A stretch of 64,000 bases of DNA from Corydoras sp. C115 (lineage: Eukaryota; Chordata; Actinopteri; Siluriformes; Callichthyidae), in contig JAFMOC010000011.1 of the NCBI GenBank assembly GCA_019802505.1, positions 6,435,001-6,499,000 of the forward strand, given 5' to 3'. Position numbers and translations under genes: made by a program. Positions 36,038 through 49,512 of the stretch are shown here, piece after piece (positions within the stretch are counted from its first letter, which is position 1; each line of letters begins with the position of its first letter). A model generated the notes under the pieces. The model was not told the DNA's origin and searched no databases. It saw only the letters and a list, made by a program, of their open reading frames with translations.

Positions 36038-38841
36038 CTTATTTGTGCAAATTATCTCTGAAACATCAAATGTGATGTCTTTTTCCTTCCAAAAACTAGA
36101 TAAAATATGGACATGTCTATTACTGTACCACTTCATAGAAGTTTAAACTGATTTATTATTGGTTTCTGCCTTTGGCCTGAACACACAGGTCTTACACACC
36201 AGACCACCTCTGACTCCCTGAATACTTTTGTGATAATATTAGCTGCAGATTGTGTATAATGTAAGATTCGTTTAACTCATGCTCTTAAAATCATTGTCTT
36301 TGACCATCCTAACAATTTTCTAACAAAGTTTGGCAGAAGGTGTTGAACCAAATTTTTATTTGTTTTCATTTATTTTAAAACATATCTATTTTTGATCTGT
36401 TGATCAGCTGTCCTTCAGAAACTCCAAATGTTAAGACCCTTTTAAGTTACTAATGCTGGGTTATGGTTAGACTTGGCTATGGTAAAACAAACTTTAATTC
36501 AATCGAACCCTGTTTGACTGTGTGTGTCAGGTGGAGAGACGCCAACCTATCAGCTTTTTGCCCTTAGGTAAGGATATTTTTTGCAGCCTCGCAAGTGATG
36601 GATCAGGCAACTGTTTCCTTCACCCTGAGTGAAGCAACTTGAATTTAATATGAGTTGTGAGATTCAGTGAGATCGGGTGTAGTGTATGTCTTGAAGACTC
36701 TCTAAGGACATCCACCTCCTCTGCAGGCACAGGTTCGGAGGCAGAGCGATACTATTTTACCTGCCTTTGTTTTTTTTTTTCTTCTCTCTCTGGGTTTCTT
36801 TCCACAGTCTACTCCAGTTCGTCCCCCTACACCCTCTCTCTATCTCTTACTTTCTCACTGTCTTTCCTATTTCCATGTCTTTTCTTTTCTATCCAACTAA
36901 CAGATTCATGGGTGATGTATTATTATGCATCTTTATCTGCATTTGTTATTTGTTTATGCGCTGACTGCTTGGTTTGCTTCTCGAAGAGAGGGGTATGTAA
37001 GAATCTGTTTGTCATAGGTGCCAGTGGCAGTGAGGAGGATACTGGTTTAGGACATGAGCAGTGTATCTTTCAAGACACCACACACACACTGCAACTAGCT
37101 AATTAGACAGCAGTTGCAGTGTAACTTACAGTGACATGCTTACAATATGCAGGCTGTTTCTCAAATCATTCACAATGGTGCTTTTTCTTTGTTGAGTCCC
37201 AGTGGGACTGCTAATAAACCATAAGCTTCGAAAGCAGCATATTTTTGCACTTCACACATGCTAAACATTTGAAAGTTAACTCAACAAAATTTAAGTAGCT
37301 GTGGTACTTTTCTTTTGTTTTGTGCATGCAAAATAATAAAATCGTGGTTAACCCATTTACATTAAAACATCCTTTTAATTTCACTCACAGCCCAAAACAT
37401 TGACGAACCAGGCACTTATTTCAGACAATGCACACTGTTGCAATTACAAATGCTTTGATGTTCACGTGTTTCTTTCTGTAATAATAACAGACACAATAAG
37501 GACAGAAGGAAGGAATTGCCAGACCCAAAATAGATTTTATTAACTGCAAAAATACAGCATACAACTTTTTAGTAAGTGTGTACCACATGCTAACTTCTCC
37601 AGCTGAGGTGTTCTCTTTCTTGTCTAAGGACTCAGCCCTGTTAAATTTCCAGGGCAGACACATACACAGACAAGTTCCATGTGGAATCCATCACCTCACC
37701 TTTGTTCATTCACAAATCTGTTTTTAATTGCAGCTTCACAATCTCATTTTTTTCCATTTTGTCTTATGAGCAACACAATAAAGCGGAATGTTAAACTTTA
37801 TTCCACACAGAACTCCAGAAATGGTTTAAACAAAATAATTGGTTCCGTCAACATTGTTGGAAAGACATAACTGAAATCAGTTGCTTCCTGTAACAATTAA
37901 TACATTTTATTTTACATCTTTGTATTGGAATGTCGGACCTCTTTACTTTTGCCTCTGCTCTAGGTCTCTTTTAAAGGGTGTTTTCCTCCTCAGCTCTTTT
38001 GAGATCTCTCCACAGGAGTTCTGTTTGATTTAGAGCTAAAGTCATTGCTGGCTACTTTAGAATTCTCATTATTTTCATTACCCTGCTAGAAGACCCATGA
38101 TCTCATTCTATGACCATCTGTGTCATTGTGCTCTAAAGTATTAAGTAAAGACTTAAGTAAAGTAAGGAGTTTTCTAAGAACAGTCACTGTATAAACTCAC
38201 AGACTTTAATTTGAAAATATTATATCGTATAATTCATTTAGGGTTAAGGACTTTGCTTAAATGCTGAAAAGAACCGTCAACCTAATTGTATAGTCTGTAG
38301 TATATGCATAAACAGAAACAGCCATAATGTAGACCAGATAAACTATTAGATTGTTTTTTAGAAAAAAAAAATCTTAATTCATTTTATTTTTTAAAAGAAA
38401 TGGTGATAAAAGTAATAATAAAAAAACCCTGTAATCTCATACTAACAACACATCCGCATATGATGGCCCAGAACTTTGCAGTTTATTCTTTCTGACTGCA
38501 ACATAACGGCTCGTCAGTACTGGCAATCATCGCTCTCCACCTGGGCTCATTTACAGTCGTGATGAAGCTTCATGCTGAAATGAGTTGGCAGAGCAGGCAA
38601 AGCCCTAACTGTTCATTAAATAGGATTGAGACCGCACATAGTTATGTTCTGGATATAAGATGCTTAAAGCTAATAAAAAACTAACATGATAAAACTTTAT
38701 TTTTTAAAACCCATTTGTTTTAATGAGCTGCACAGAGGCACAGCAGATATCACCTAACAGCAAAAATATCCTGGGTTGAATCACCAAAAGGGGAACAAAG
38801 GTATTTTCAGTGTGGAGTTTGCATGTCCTCTGTGAGACTAA
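36038..38841. other. Intronic DNA, nothing recognised
   Basis: It includes the longest chance frame of the window (36657-37106, minus any start or splice support). Its product is low-complexity Ser/Leu/Phe from a CT-rich stretch and matches no family I know. Confidence 0.45.
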
Positions 38842-39004
38842 ATTACATTTACAGTTGGTCATTTATCTTTTGGTTTTATCCAAAGCGACTTACAAGTATC
38901 CAAACTTGGTTGTGGTCAGAACACAGGGTTGGCCATAAAGCATCCCTGGAGTGATGAGGGTTAAGGAACCAACAGAACCAACACCCTAACCACTAAGCTG
39001 CCAT
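38842..39004 (-). repeat. Relic of the second SINE family
   Basis: TTTTATCCAAAGCGACTTAC at the start and ACACCCTAACCACTAAGCTG at the end are the reverse complements of its tail and head, with the middle shortened. Confidence 0.7.
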
Positions 39005-40820
39005 TGAAGCACCTTGGAGAGGTCATCATTTTAGCAAAGGATGAAAAAACTGACAGTCATCCACACATTTACACAAGAAGACCATTAGTATCTCTAATTC
39101 AACAAACTAGCATGATTACCATATGTGTGTCAGAAACTAGAATTTCTAGAGGAAACCTAAGCAGAGTCAATCAATCAGAATGTGCAAACTCCACACACAC
39201 AAAAGACCTTGTTCACCCTGTCTGAAGCACATCTCACTGTGAGAAGAAAGTGCTATCTACTGTGCCTTTGTACTACCCTGCAGTCAAACCTATTTTATTA
39301 TTCTGGCTACATGAATTCTTCCTTATTTGTAATTTAAACATTTTTATAAATACATAGTTAGCATACAGTATGATACATGATTATATGTTAAAAAATCAAA
39401 AAACTGATATGCTTCTTGAAAAAGCTGTTTTATGCTAAGCCTTGCTAATACACTTTTTTGATCCAGTTGGCATCAGCTGCTCTCACTTTATTGCCCCGGT
39501 GCACAAAATTGAATATAACAAAAGCTACCACAGAGAGTCAAATGTATTCAGCATAATACCTCCAAAGAAAGTGCAGCCTGACCTTTTTAGAGTTCTTAGA
39601 GTTTTTATCCAGTTTATTTTGATCTCCAGATTCTCCCAGACATTTTTCCATCATCAATTGCAAAAACTGGAAGGTTTTTATTACTTATACATTTGCTTTT
39701 ACCAGAAATTATTTGCTTCTAACAGCAAGGCTCTTTGCTTAAGGTTTCATCCTGTTTTAGTTTGACACTCTCACCGTGTACAATGAGAAGTTTATACACA
39801 TATTGTGTGTTTGGTGTGAAGGAATGCAAGTACTTGCAACAAGTCCTGGTTCCATCCACTCATTTTTTCAGATTTTTTTGCTTTGTTTCTGAGGACTTTT
39901 GTAAGTTAAATGATCATGCCATATATAGCAAAAGAAAAATTTGCTTTAGGATTTTAGGAAACAATGTGGATTTAAATGAGCAAAACTGAGACATATCTGG
40001 CAATCTGTGCAACTGAGTTGTTAACTGTGGGTGGTTATGCAGCAAAATCTCAGTTTTTTTTAATAACCTTTGTATCAAAATAGAGAATTATTTACATATT
40101 TTCAGTGTGACATCAATTGTGAAGTTTATTTAGTTGCCTTGTTGAAATCAGAGGGTATAGACTATAGATTTTTGGGCATTAAGTATCATAATCATGCACT
40201 TGCAAAAATAAATAAATAAATAAATAAATAAATTGGTGTATCATGTGAATCAAGGCATCTTATTTTGTGTAGATATATATTTGGACTTTAAACAAATGTG
40301 TTGTCTTTATTTTCTCACCTTATTGTCCTGATCACATCCTGATCTGTAGTCTTATTCAGTATTAATGATCTGTCCTTCACATGGCTCATGGCCTCTAATC
40401 TTGTATTAGGTTTGTCTTTAATATTTTATTATCAAACTAGTAACAAGGAGAACCACATGAACTCCACAGCCCTTAATCTCAACAATATATTGCACATTCT
40501 GTTTGCAAACGTAGATCAGAACTGTATAGCCTGAAGGCCATTTATCTGAACTCAAAGCTTGTTTTTACTGTGTACTATTATTTATGTGAAGATTTATAAA
40601 ATAGGACACACATTTCACTTCTCAGGTATCATTATGAATGATTAATGATGCACATAACACTCTCACAAGGTGCTTATCAGTATAATTTGAGAAGAAACTT
40701 GTGCGTTCATTTACTTTGAAGGAATACATTATTGCTGGTATTACGTTTTTCACTACTCACCTCACAAATATAGTTGTATACACAACATGTTTTTTTGTTT
40801 TTTTGAGTATATATTTACTA

Positions 40821-40890
<70 letters not shown>

Positions 40891-42740
40891 ATCAATTCAA
40901 ACCCTATTAGAGCAGCAGTCAGCATTTGAAGAACACTAACTAATAATAATCAGTAAGGATTCTTCTAACTATGAAAGTCATCTGTTTGAGATGCCTCCAA
41001 CTGAGTATCACTTGAAGTAGATTTAGAGCGAGATTAGTTGATTTTCACAGGTGCCACTTTACATTTTACTAATTAAGAGTCTTATTTAAAGATGCTTAAT
41101 TTCCAGTCTCAGGATCTTGCAACAATCTTACATTGTTCAAAGTGTGCAGAATGTTAAATTACATTTGCAGCATTGTAAAATTTGATTTTATTATTATTTA
41201 AAGTTATTAAATAAATATTATTTTTTATTATTTAAAGGACTGCATTTTTTTGGACAAAGGCAATTGTAATAATACAGTTCTGGAAGGTTTTATCACTAGC
41301 TGATAACATATGAATTTATTAAGATTGTGTACAAAAGGTGGATCTACCGAAGTCTTAGTCTTTGCAAGCAAGGGTGGCGTGTGGTTCGTGACTTTGTTCC
41401 AACACATGAGAGAATTGTCAGTCAGTTACAGACAATGTTTCTCAGGGCAAACATCCCAAAGATTCCAATTCTAAAGATTTAGAGAGTCAATGGAAATCTT
41501 AATGTGTGAAGGTCAAGGACGGAATTGCACAAAATGACTGTGACAAATGGAGCCGTTAGTATTGCTTTGGAAATTGTAATTCGACCATGATGGACAAAGC
41601 CACATGGGCTCATGATTACTTCGGAAAATCATTGTTGGTAAACACAGTTCAATGCAGTTTGATTCAGCTTTTTTAAATCATAAAATATGCATGTTAAAAA
41701 TGAAATAAACTCTATTGAAAAATAAAAGTGAAAAAAAAACAGTACCATTCACAGCGAGGCATACACAGCCGTCCAGATGACATCTTTCCTAATAACATTT
41801 TCAGCAGGAGTAACAGGCCCAATTCTGTCAAACACAGATATATGTTCTTTATAATGAGAAGAATCAGATAACATCAACCGAATAAAGTCGATGGAAAAAC
41901 GTTCACATGTAGAACAGCAGCCATTAGAACCTGAAGTTCCCAGATAACTGAAAAACATAATGAGGGAAAAAGAAAAGGTTGATGTGACCTGATAGTTAAC
42001 TTGTTTTTGCTTTATAGGCATGTTGCTGGCTTAATTTTCTACATTTCTATATATTTAACACAATTTGTATGTTATTTTTTAAATATTTAATGTAACACCA
42101 AATTTAACAAATTATAGGTTTTAATTACATTATTCTTAATCTCCCAAACATTTCTGAAAATAGTGTTTGTACATTCATCCTCATACAGTATTTTTTCACA
42201 CCCAGTTAGTAGACACTCCTGTCCTTCAGTCAAAACACATTTACAACCAAAACACGATGCAGCTGACCCTGGTATAGAGCCAGGGTTACATTGCACATGT
42301 CTTTTCAATGCAAATTTCATATTCAATAGTATGTTTAACTGTCATTATTCTGCTTGGCAGCAGTTCCGCAGCACTGAATTCAAACATTTGGTACTTGCCC
42401 AAATTACATTAATTTATACTAGTTTGCTTAAGAAACCTAGTTCAAAACAAGAAATAAAATAATTACTTTGAAAGATTTTTTTCAAGCTAATCTTATCAAT
42501 GAGGGTTTCATAAGGTACATGCATAAGTAAAAAAAAAATTTGGGTAGCTCATGGTATTTATCCAGGTGTTTTGTACACTAGCAACCAGAATATGGTGATA
42601 AAGTTTATGATTTACACCTAACAGTGTTTAATGACTGCCACACCTAAAATCTAAAACAGGTGGCATGAAATCCAGCACCCTTGTGACGTTAAACATATAT
42701 TTAACAATTCAGAGTAAAGACTCCAAACCCCAAAAGATTA
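39005..42740. other. Intronic DNA with simple repeats only
   Basis: (AAAT)n lies at 40206-40232 and (TA)n at 40825-40886. 41330-41660 is comparatively GC-balanced and looks like an old element of unknown type. Confidence 0.5.
40825..40886. repeat. (TA)n microsatellite
   Basis: About 30 perfect TA units. Confidence 0.95.
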
Positions 42741-42744
42741 AGTA

Positions 42745-42795
42745 AGACGGTATATACCTTTATTAGTCCCACCATTGTGAAATTCAGGCTTTTCG
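42745..42795 (-). repeat. LINE-tail-like fragment
   Basis: CCTTTATTAGTCCCACCATT and GTGAAATTCA resemble the reverse complement of fish LINE 3' ends ('tttattgatcccgaagggaaatt'). Short and diverged. Confidence 0.35.
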
Positions 42796-42970
42796 ATAAT
42801 ATATATATTTATAAAACCTTTACAGAAAGACTTGAATATGGTGAAGATAAAACGTGGACATATTGAAAAATGTAAAAACATCTTTATACGACATATTTAG
42901 GAGACAAATTACCTTATGTATTTTTACAAGCTTTCTGTGGCAAATTTCTGCGGCAATGTGTGTGCGTGTT

Positions 42971-43122
42971 CATTCATTCATTCATTCATTCATTCATTCA
43001 TTCATTCATTCATTATCTCCCGCTTTATCCTCTATTAGGGTCGAGGTGGTGTTCCCCATGCCCGTCCAGGGGAGAACATCTAGGCCCAGATACACCCAGG
43101 ACAGGGCGCCAATCCATCGCTG
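42971..43122 (-). mobile_element. 5'-truncated V-SINE tail with target duplication
   Basis: A (CATT)n tail is followed by ATCTCCCGCTTTATCCTCTA and on to GCGCCAATCCATCGCTG. The head and V-domain are absent. An 11-bp duplication, GTGTGCGTGTT, lies at 42960-42970 and 43123-43133, showing that it inserted as a truncated copy. Confidence 0.9.
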
Positions 43123-43132
43123 GTGTGCGTGT

Positions 43133-43138
<6 letters not shown>

Positions 43139-43210
<72 letters not shown>
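43139..43210. repeat. (TA)n microsatellite
   Basis: About 36 TA units, a few bases past the truncated SINE end. Confidence 0.95.
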
Positions 43211-43218
<8 letters not shown>

Positions 43219-44049
43219 AGGTAATTTGGTAATTTGTCTCATAAATATGTAGTATAAAGATTTATTATAGGTTTATAATATTTTTCAATATATTCAGATA
43301 TTCACATCTTGTCTTCACCATATTCAAGTCTTTTTCTAAAGGTTTTCCAGTCTGGCCAGTTCTATGTATTTTTTGGTCTTCTAGATTATACATTTCTTTT
43401 GAGAGATTACTTCAGATAGAGGAAATTGGAGCTTAAAAGCAATTTAGTACATTTGTTACAGATTTTATTCTGATTTTTGAAAATTGCTTCATTTTTAGAC
43501 TCTTAAATAGTAATTTAAAAAGGCCAGTTGTAAAGTTCAAGGACAGGGCAAGCTTTGAAAAGAGAAAGCTGTAAAAAAAAAAAAATACCATTGATTTATT
43601 ATGTCATTAAAAGTAATTTTAGTAAAGCTATGTTCCCAGTTTTAAAGGAAATCAATTCATTGTAGCTTACAATTTACTAAAAACTGTTAACAACTCACCG
43701 AACATGGAAGTGGTTAAGATAAATGTGTGTTGTGTTATATCAGTTTGTCGGTTCTGTTTGTACAGATATGCTATCACAAAACAGATGTTTAGAGTTTAAT
43801 TTCATTTAGCTGTTACTGTGAACACAGGCACAAAGAAAACAATGTGCAAAATCAAATCTTTCAGTAATACAAAAAACAATTAGCTGCTTTTATTGGATCT
43901 ATTACCTTAAAACAAGATAGTAATCAGTTGTCAACTAAACACAGGTCAAACTAACCTTACCATGAACATTATGAAGATTATACTTGAAGTTCCTGAATTG
44001 CCTTCTACTCTTCAAAAGCAATTACAAAAAATTTATTCTTCTGTTACCG

Positions 44050-44259
44050 AGAGGCACGGTGGCTTAGTGTTCCACCCCTCAAAACAAGGGGGGACTCAGC
44101 ACAGATCCAGATTCGAATCCTAATCTATCATGAATCTATAGAATCAAAATTCTGTTTCCATTTTTTCCACATGTCCGGTTTCCTCCAGGTTCTTCGGTTT
44201 CTTCCCACAGTCAAAAAACTTGGATCCAAGGTAAATTGTGCACTTTAAATTGCCCCTTA

Positions 44260-44306
<47 letters not shown>

Positions 44307-44490
44307 TGTGTAAGTGTGTAAGTGTGTAAGTGAATGTGCCCAGCGATAGATTAGCGTCCTGTCCTGGGTGTATCTGCACTACTTTCACAAATACACCCAT
44401 ACTATATATAGGGGCAATTCAGATAGGGGCAATTTAGAGCAGCCAGTTCACCTTGAATCCATAATTCATTATAGTGTTAAGCACTATGCG
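44050..44490. mobile_element. Decayed V-SINE with (TG)n plus an inverted middle fragment
   Basis: 44050-44385 is plus strand, with the head AGGCACGGTGGCTTAGTG, an insertion near 44075-44155, the centre, (TG)n at 44262-44303 and the start of the tail. 44398-44470 is a minus-strand middle piece (GGGGCAATTTAGAGCAGCC, TTCACCTTGAATCCAT). Confidence 0.8.
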
Positions 44491-46992
44491 CCCTGCCAAC
44501 CCTAATTTAAAACCTTTTATCCTTTAATTAAATAAAATTCTGTACGTCATAAAAAGCAATGGATACATTCAATATTATAAAATCTGTCAATTGCATGTGT
44601 TATAACAAGTTTTGTTTAATGATTTTTTATATATTAAAAATCAGTTTGCAAAAAGTGTGGCAAGTGATATTAATATAAATTTTACTTTCGCCAAAAGAGT
44701 TTGTTAGACAAGACAACTAAACAAGCTAAAAAAACTTAAATATAGAGTAACAATCAAAACAAATTCAGAACAAAGCATTGCCTCAGGGCACCATGAAATT
44801 TATTATAAAGATATAGAAAGAATATGGCTTAACTATGACTCAGCCTATACACAAGGTCTCATTGTGTGCCTAAGAAGGGCAGCAATCAAAAGAAGCAATG
44901 AAGAGTCCCCTGGTACCTGAATGAGAGGGAACGATCAACAGCTTGTACAGCCACAGCTCAGCCACTTCATAAAGACTTTATAGAAAAGAAAATATGAAAT
45001 TTCTTCTTCTATTTTCTATACGGCCTATTCACCTGAGTTACATGTCTGTGGACTGTGTTAAGAAACCAGACCTTTCTTGTTGTAAGACAAAGTCGCATCT
45101 CTTTGCAGCATCATGTTGCCGCCTCTTTCAGAATTTGCCATATGTAATTTAAAGGGGATGAAATGTAAAACTGTCTGGCCTTGCGACAATACAAAACATT
45201 TAGATGCAATGCAGTGCAGCACAATTGGTTGGGCATCATGTTATATCTTTTTTTATTATCTGTCTGGTAAACCTGTTTAAAAGTGTCGGTAATGGCCAGT
45301 TAAAATAATCATATGCCAAACATCCAACTGAACCTGTATGCTACAGATAAAGTAGGGATGATGCAGAAGATGTTTTAAATTCTTTAGATGTTGCAATTTA
45401 GTGTTATAAGCAAATGCATCAGATCTGCTTATTCCAGCCATTGAGACATGGACTAATGCTGTGAGCTCCCAACATTTGCACTGTTCTCTTTCATCAAAAT
45501 GCGATGAAAGACAAAGTACACATAAAGATTTACATTACATTTGGTCATTTAGGGAAAAACAAATAAAGTGACGTACAAGCAACTTTGATAGCTGGGGTAA
45601 GAACATAGGGACAACCCCCCTGAAGCAATGCCTTGCTCAAGGGCCCACAGTGGTAATTTCAGTGAACATGTGAAACACATTCAGTCTTGTGTTAAATAAC
45701 GTACAGAGTGTGTAACAACTTGAAATATGTGATTTGGCTGAGACTGTATTAACACAGATGCATGTTTAACTAGGACACAACTGCCCAAACAGACCATTGC
45801 TCTCACTCACTGTGTTGTAATTGTATTTTTAACGTTGCTTTGGTGTTTAATGCACTGGGCTGATTAAGTGTGGGAGCACGTAGGTTAGCAACGTGACAGT
45901 GCTGTCCCCTGCAGTAACACAATCACCTCTCCCTCATGCAACTAAACTAAAGTGATATAAAAAGCAATCACTCCCCTACATGGCTCTGTGATGTCCACTC
46001 TCACCTTTTTTTCAGAAATTCAGAACCCTTAGGTATGCTGTTAAAGTAGGCATTAGGCAACATGCTGTCTCACATCCTCACACTGTCTTTCGGTATCTGC
46101 AGGCTTTGATCTCTCCCTCCTCTCTCTCGCTCTGTTATGACTGACTTCACTCCAGAGTTAATGAAAGCCTTAAGCTTGCTGCAGATATTCAGGCTATTTA
46201 CATTTTTATTGATTTTTAAAAGTACATTTAACAAGGCTTATTATTTCTCTCACTATTTAAATTCTGTTTAGATGATTTCTCATTTCTGTTTACTCTGAGT
46301 GAAGCGTGTTTATTTGATTCATTTATTTTTTTTTTTCGAGAAGTTGCTATTCTTTCTTTGTTTTAGATCAAAGTTAAAACTGGGTTTGTCTTATGTAATT
46401 AAGGCTGCACATTAAAGCAAACAAACTCCTGCACATTCTATCTGAAACCTCACTGGAGCTTGGAGTGGTTCATAATTAATGGGGCACAAATGCACACTGT
46501 TCAACACTCCACACGGTGCTCAGCACACTCCCCATGGTCCCTGTTCCTACTGGCTGCATTATTCAGCATCTCACTGTTCTTTGGAAGACCTGATGCCAGA
46601 CGTGGAAACCCTGGGCCATCCCAATCCTAATCAGAGGGAACCCAGGTGAGGGGAAGTTAGCTAATCACTCTCCCGTGTCTTTATGGTGCACCCTACCCGA
46701 GTTGTTATGTTTAATTGTTTGTCACGTCATTAACCTTACAAAGCCTGGTACATTTTCAGAGGAGTGCTGTGCATGAGCACGGGACGCTGTATCAGAATTT
46801 ATTTAATACTCAAACTTTTGTGTGCTAAATAACAATAATGACAACATGCTTTCCTTTTTTATTAAAACTCTTTTATGTTACCCTTCTGTGACTATCACTA
46901 AACTGTTTTTTTTGTTGGCACACATCACAATAGCAGTCACACCAGGCAGTGTCTCTCACATTTGGCTCCATCTGTAAATCACTAAAACATGT
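44491..46992. other. Intronic DNA with one SINE relic
   Basis: 45527-45680 is a minus-strand relic of the second SINE family (ACATTTGGTCATTTAGGG, AATGCCTTGCTCAAGGGCCC). 45880-46680 is less AT-rich and lacks named repeats, so it could hold conserved non-coding sequence. Confidence 0.45.
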
Positions 46993-47006
46993 TAAATAGT
47001 TATCAT

Positions 47007-47358
47007 CCATCCATCCATACATCATCTTCCGCTTGATCCTCTATTAGTGTCGCGGGGGGGGTTCCCCATGCCCATCCAGGGGAGAGCTTCTCAGGCGCTG
47101 GCCAGATACACCCAGGACAGGGCACCAATCTATCGCTGGGCACACACTCACTCACACAGACACACACTATATGGGGCAATTTGGAGAACTCAATTGACTT
47201 CATCCATGTTTTTGGACTGTGGGAGGGAACCGGAGAACCCGGAGGAAACCCACGCGGACACAGGGAGAACATGGAAACTCCACCCAGATGGGGATTTGAA
47301 CCGGGAATCCCTAGCGCTGAGAGGCAAACGTGCTAACCACTAAGACACCGTGCCGCCC
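47007..47358 (-). mobile_element. V-SINE, full length, minus strand, 14-bp target duplication
   Basis: Tail (CATC)n first, head ACACCGTGCCGCCC last, and a nearly intact box B (GGATTTGAACC). TAAATAGTTATCAT duplicates at 46993-47006 and 47359-47372. Confidence 0.96.
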
Positions 47359-48217
47359 TAAATAGTTATCATATAAATAAAGGATATTGTTTTATTTTTT
47401 GTTTTGCATTTTTATTTTCATGTTGTTTTCTTTACAAATGTACTTTCCTCTTTAGAAGTAATTGTTTTAATCTGCCTATATTCCAGACCTGATTGTGTTG
47501 CGAGTGTTTTTCAAAGAGTCGATATATCAAGACAGAAAAGTATTGAACCAAAGAAGTTTGAACCTGAAAGCTGGTTCTCCTGCCCAGCGTAATATGTAGG
47601 TTCTGCAGAATAAGAAGTTACTTAAAGATAAATGTCCACAACATTAATGTCCATGACAGTGTAGCCTAGTCTTCCAGCACTACCTCATCAAAATATGTGG
47701 ATACTTTAAATTATTGCATTACCTTCACCTAGTTCTAACTAGTGTACTCTGTAGCAGTTCTCAATAATGCGCACCAATGTTTCTGATGAAAGAAAAACCT
47801 TTTATATGAGTCTTTATGTAGAGTCATCCATGCCAACACTCATTCTGCACAATGCTGTGGAATGCTGACTCTTGACATTGAATCTTGATGGAGTGGTGAC
47901 ATGTTCAGTGCTTATGAAAGATATGAATATCTTTCAGTCTGAGCTGAGTAAAATGCCGGGGCAAAATCTTATTCTTAATAGAGTCAAAGGGTGTACTGGG
48001 GCCTTTAGACCACTATAGTCATGCGTCATCATGTGGTTCTCTTTATGTCGATGTTTAGCACTCTGAATCTAAGCTCAATTTTCAATTATATAATTGAATG
48101 AAGAAATATATTATATATTTAGAACCTGATAATTCTGCTGCATATCTGCTAGATGTCAGTTAGCGTTACAAAAGTAAGGTACTCTGTGGTAGTCATATTA
48201 CTGTATAGAGGAAGGTG

Positions 48218-48580
48218 TGCAGTTTGGTTCCGTAATGGTTAGCGTGTTCACCTCTCAGCGCTGGGGATCCAGGTTTAAATCCTAATCTGGGTGGAGTTTC
48301 CATGCTCTCCTCAAGGTTTTCTGGTTTCCTCTCACAGTCCAAAAACATGGATTCACGGTGAATTGGCTGTTCTAAATTGACTCTATGTCAATTTCAATCA
48401 CATTCAATCACACAAAGTGTGTTTGTGTGATTGAATGTGCCCAGTGTTAGATCGGCCCTCTGTCCCAGGTGTTTCTGTCCAGCACCTAACCGTTTTCCCT
48501 TGAATAGGCATGGAACACCCCCCCCCCCCCCCCCCCGCGACCCTAGTAGAGAATTAAACATTGAGATGGATGAATGAATG
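48218..48580 (+). mobile_element. Older V-SINE copy with a poly(C) run
   Basis: The head is GTAATGGTTAGCGTGTTCACC, box B is decayed (GGTTTAAATCC), and the V-domain is shortened. The tail contains 19 consecutive C at 48518-48536 where other copies have CCCCACCGCG. Confidence 0.9.
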
Positions 48581-48876
48581 CTTGTGATTCAGAGAATCCA
48601 GCAATGTACAGAATGGAAATTAAAGCAATTTACCAAAAACCCAATTAATTTTTAAATTAAAAATCAAGTTTAGACCCTTGGGGAAAATAAAGACATTTCT
48701 AACATGGCACCAACTGCAAAATGATAATTTTTGTTGTCTATTCAAATGCATATGGAACAAAGGTTTGAAAATGCCTGGAGAGGTTGCCAAAGTCAACACA
48801 AACAAACATTCACATATACATTTATATTTAGGAATTCAAAATCTCCAATTCAAATGACTTGTGTGTCCTATCTGTC

Positions 48877-48878
<2 letters not shown>

Positions 48879-48909
<31 letters not shown>
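48879..48909. repeat. Poly(A) run, 31 bases
   Basis: A homopolymer. No clear retroposed body was identified before it. Confidence 0.95.
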
Positions 48910-48910
<1 letters not shown>

Positions 48911-49141
48911 AACCACGAGACCTGGCTGCTCACTGTGAATTTGTGCAACCCACACACTTGCTTATACGGCACAAATGAATACTTTCCTGTTCTTTCTAAA
49001 GTATGTACAGTATTCACCTGCACTTAACCTCAGTGCACAAATGCGTTTGTTTTGTACTATTTACTTCATGTGGATCACCCAGTTGTGTATTTATGTTGCT
49101 TTTTCAATAATAAATCAAATTTGTCAATAACTGTATATCTT

Positions 49142-49486
49142 CAGGGCGGCACGGTGGCTTAGTGGTTAGCACGTTCGCCTCTAAGCACTAGGGATTCCCG
49201 GTTCGAATCCCCATCTGGGTTTCCATGTTTCCCCCGTGTACGCGTGGGTTTCCTTTGGGTTCTCCGGTTTCCTCCCACAGTCCAAAAACATGGATCAAGT
49301 CAATTGAGTTCTCCAAATTGCCCCATATAGAGTGTGTCTGTGTGAGTGAGTGTGTGCCCAGCGATGGATTGGCGGCCTGTCCTGGGTCTATCTGCCCAGC
49401 GCCTGAAAGGTTCTCCCCTGGATGGGCATGGGGAACCCCACTGCGACCCTAATAGAGGATAAAGCGGAAGATAATGAATGAATGAA
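49142..49486 (+). mobile_element. V-SINE with target duplication
   Basis: Intact head and box B with a small deletion before the V-domain. TGTATATCTT duplicates at 49132-49141 and 49487-49496. Confidence 0.95.
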
Positions 49487-49512
49487 TGTATATCTTTAAT
49501 ATAAATAAGTTG

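Larger units (their letters stand above)
42812..43345. repeat. Diverged inverted repeat enclosing a SINE tail and (TA)n
   Basis: Left arm 42812-42920 (AAAGACTTGAATATGGTGAAG to GAGACAAATTACCTTATG) pairs with right arm 43215-43345 in reverse complement, with several mismatches and a small insertion. The loop holds a SINE fragment and a (TA)n. Confidence 0.8.

Noticed and set aside
36657..37106. The 149-residue frame, longest in the window
   Set aside because: It is low-complexity Ser/Leu/Phe from CT-rich DNA, has no recognised domain, and lies within intron 1.
42970..43014. Short regular direct repeats that might suggest a CRISPR array
   Set aside because: It is a (CATT)n SINE tail with no spacers, in a vertebrate genome.
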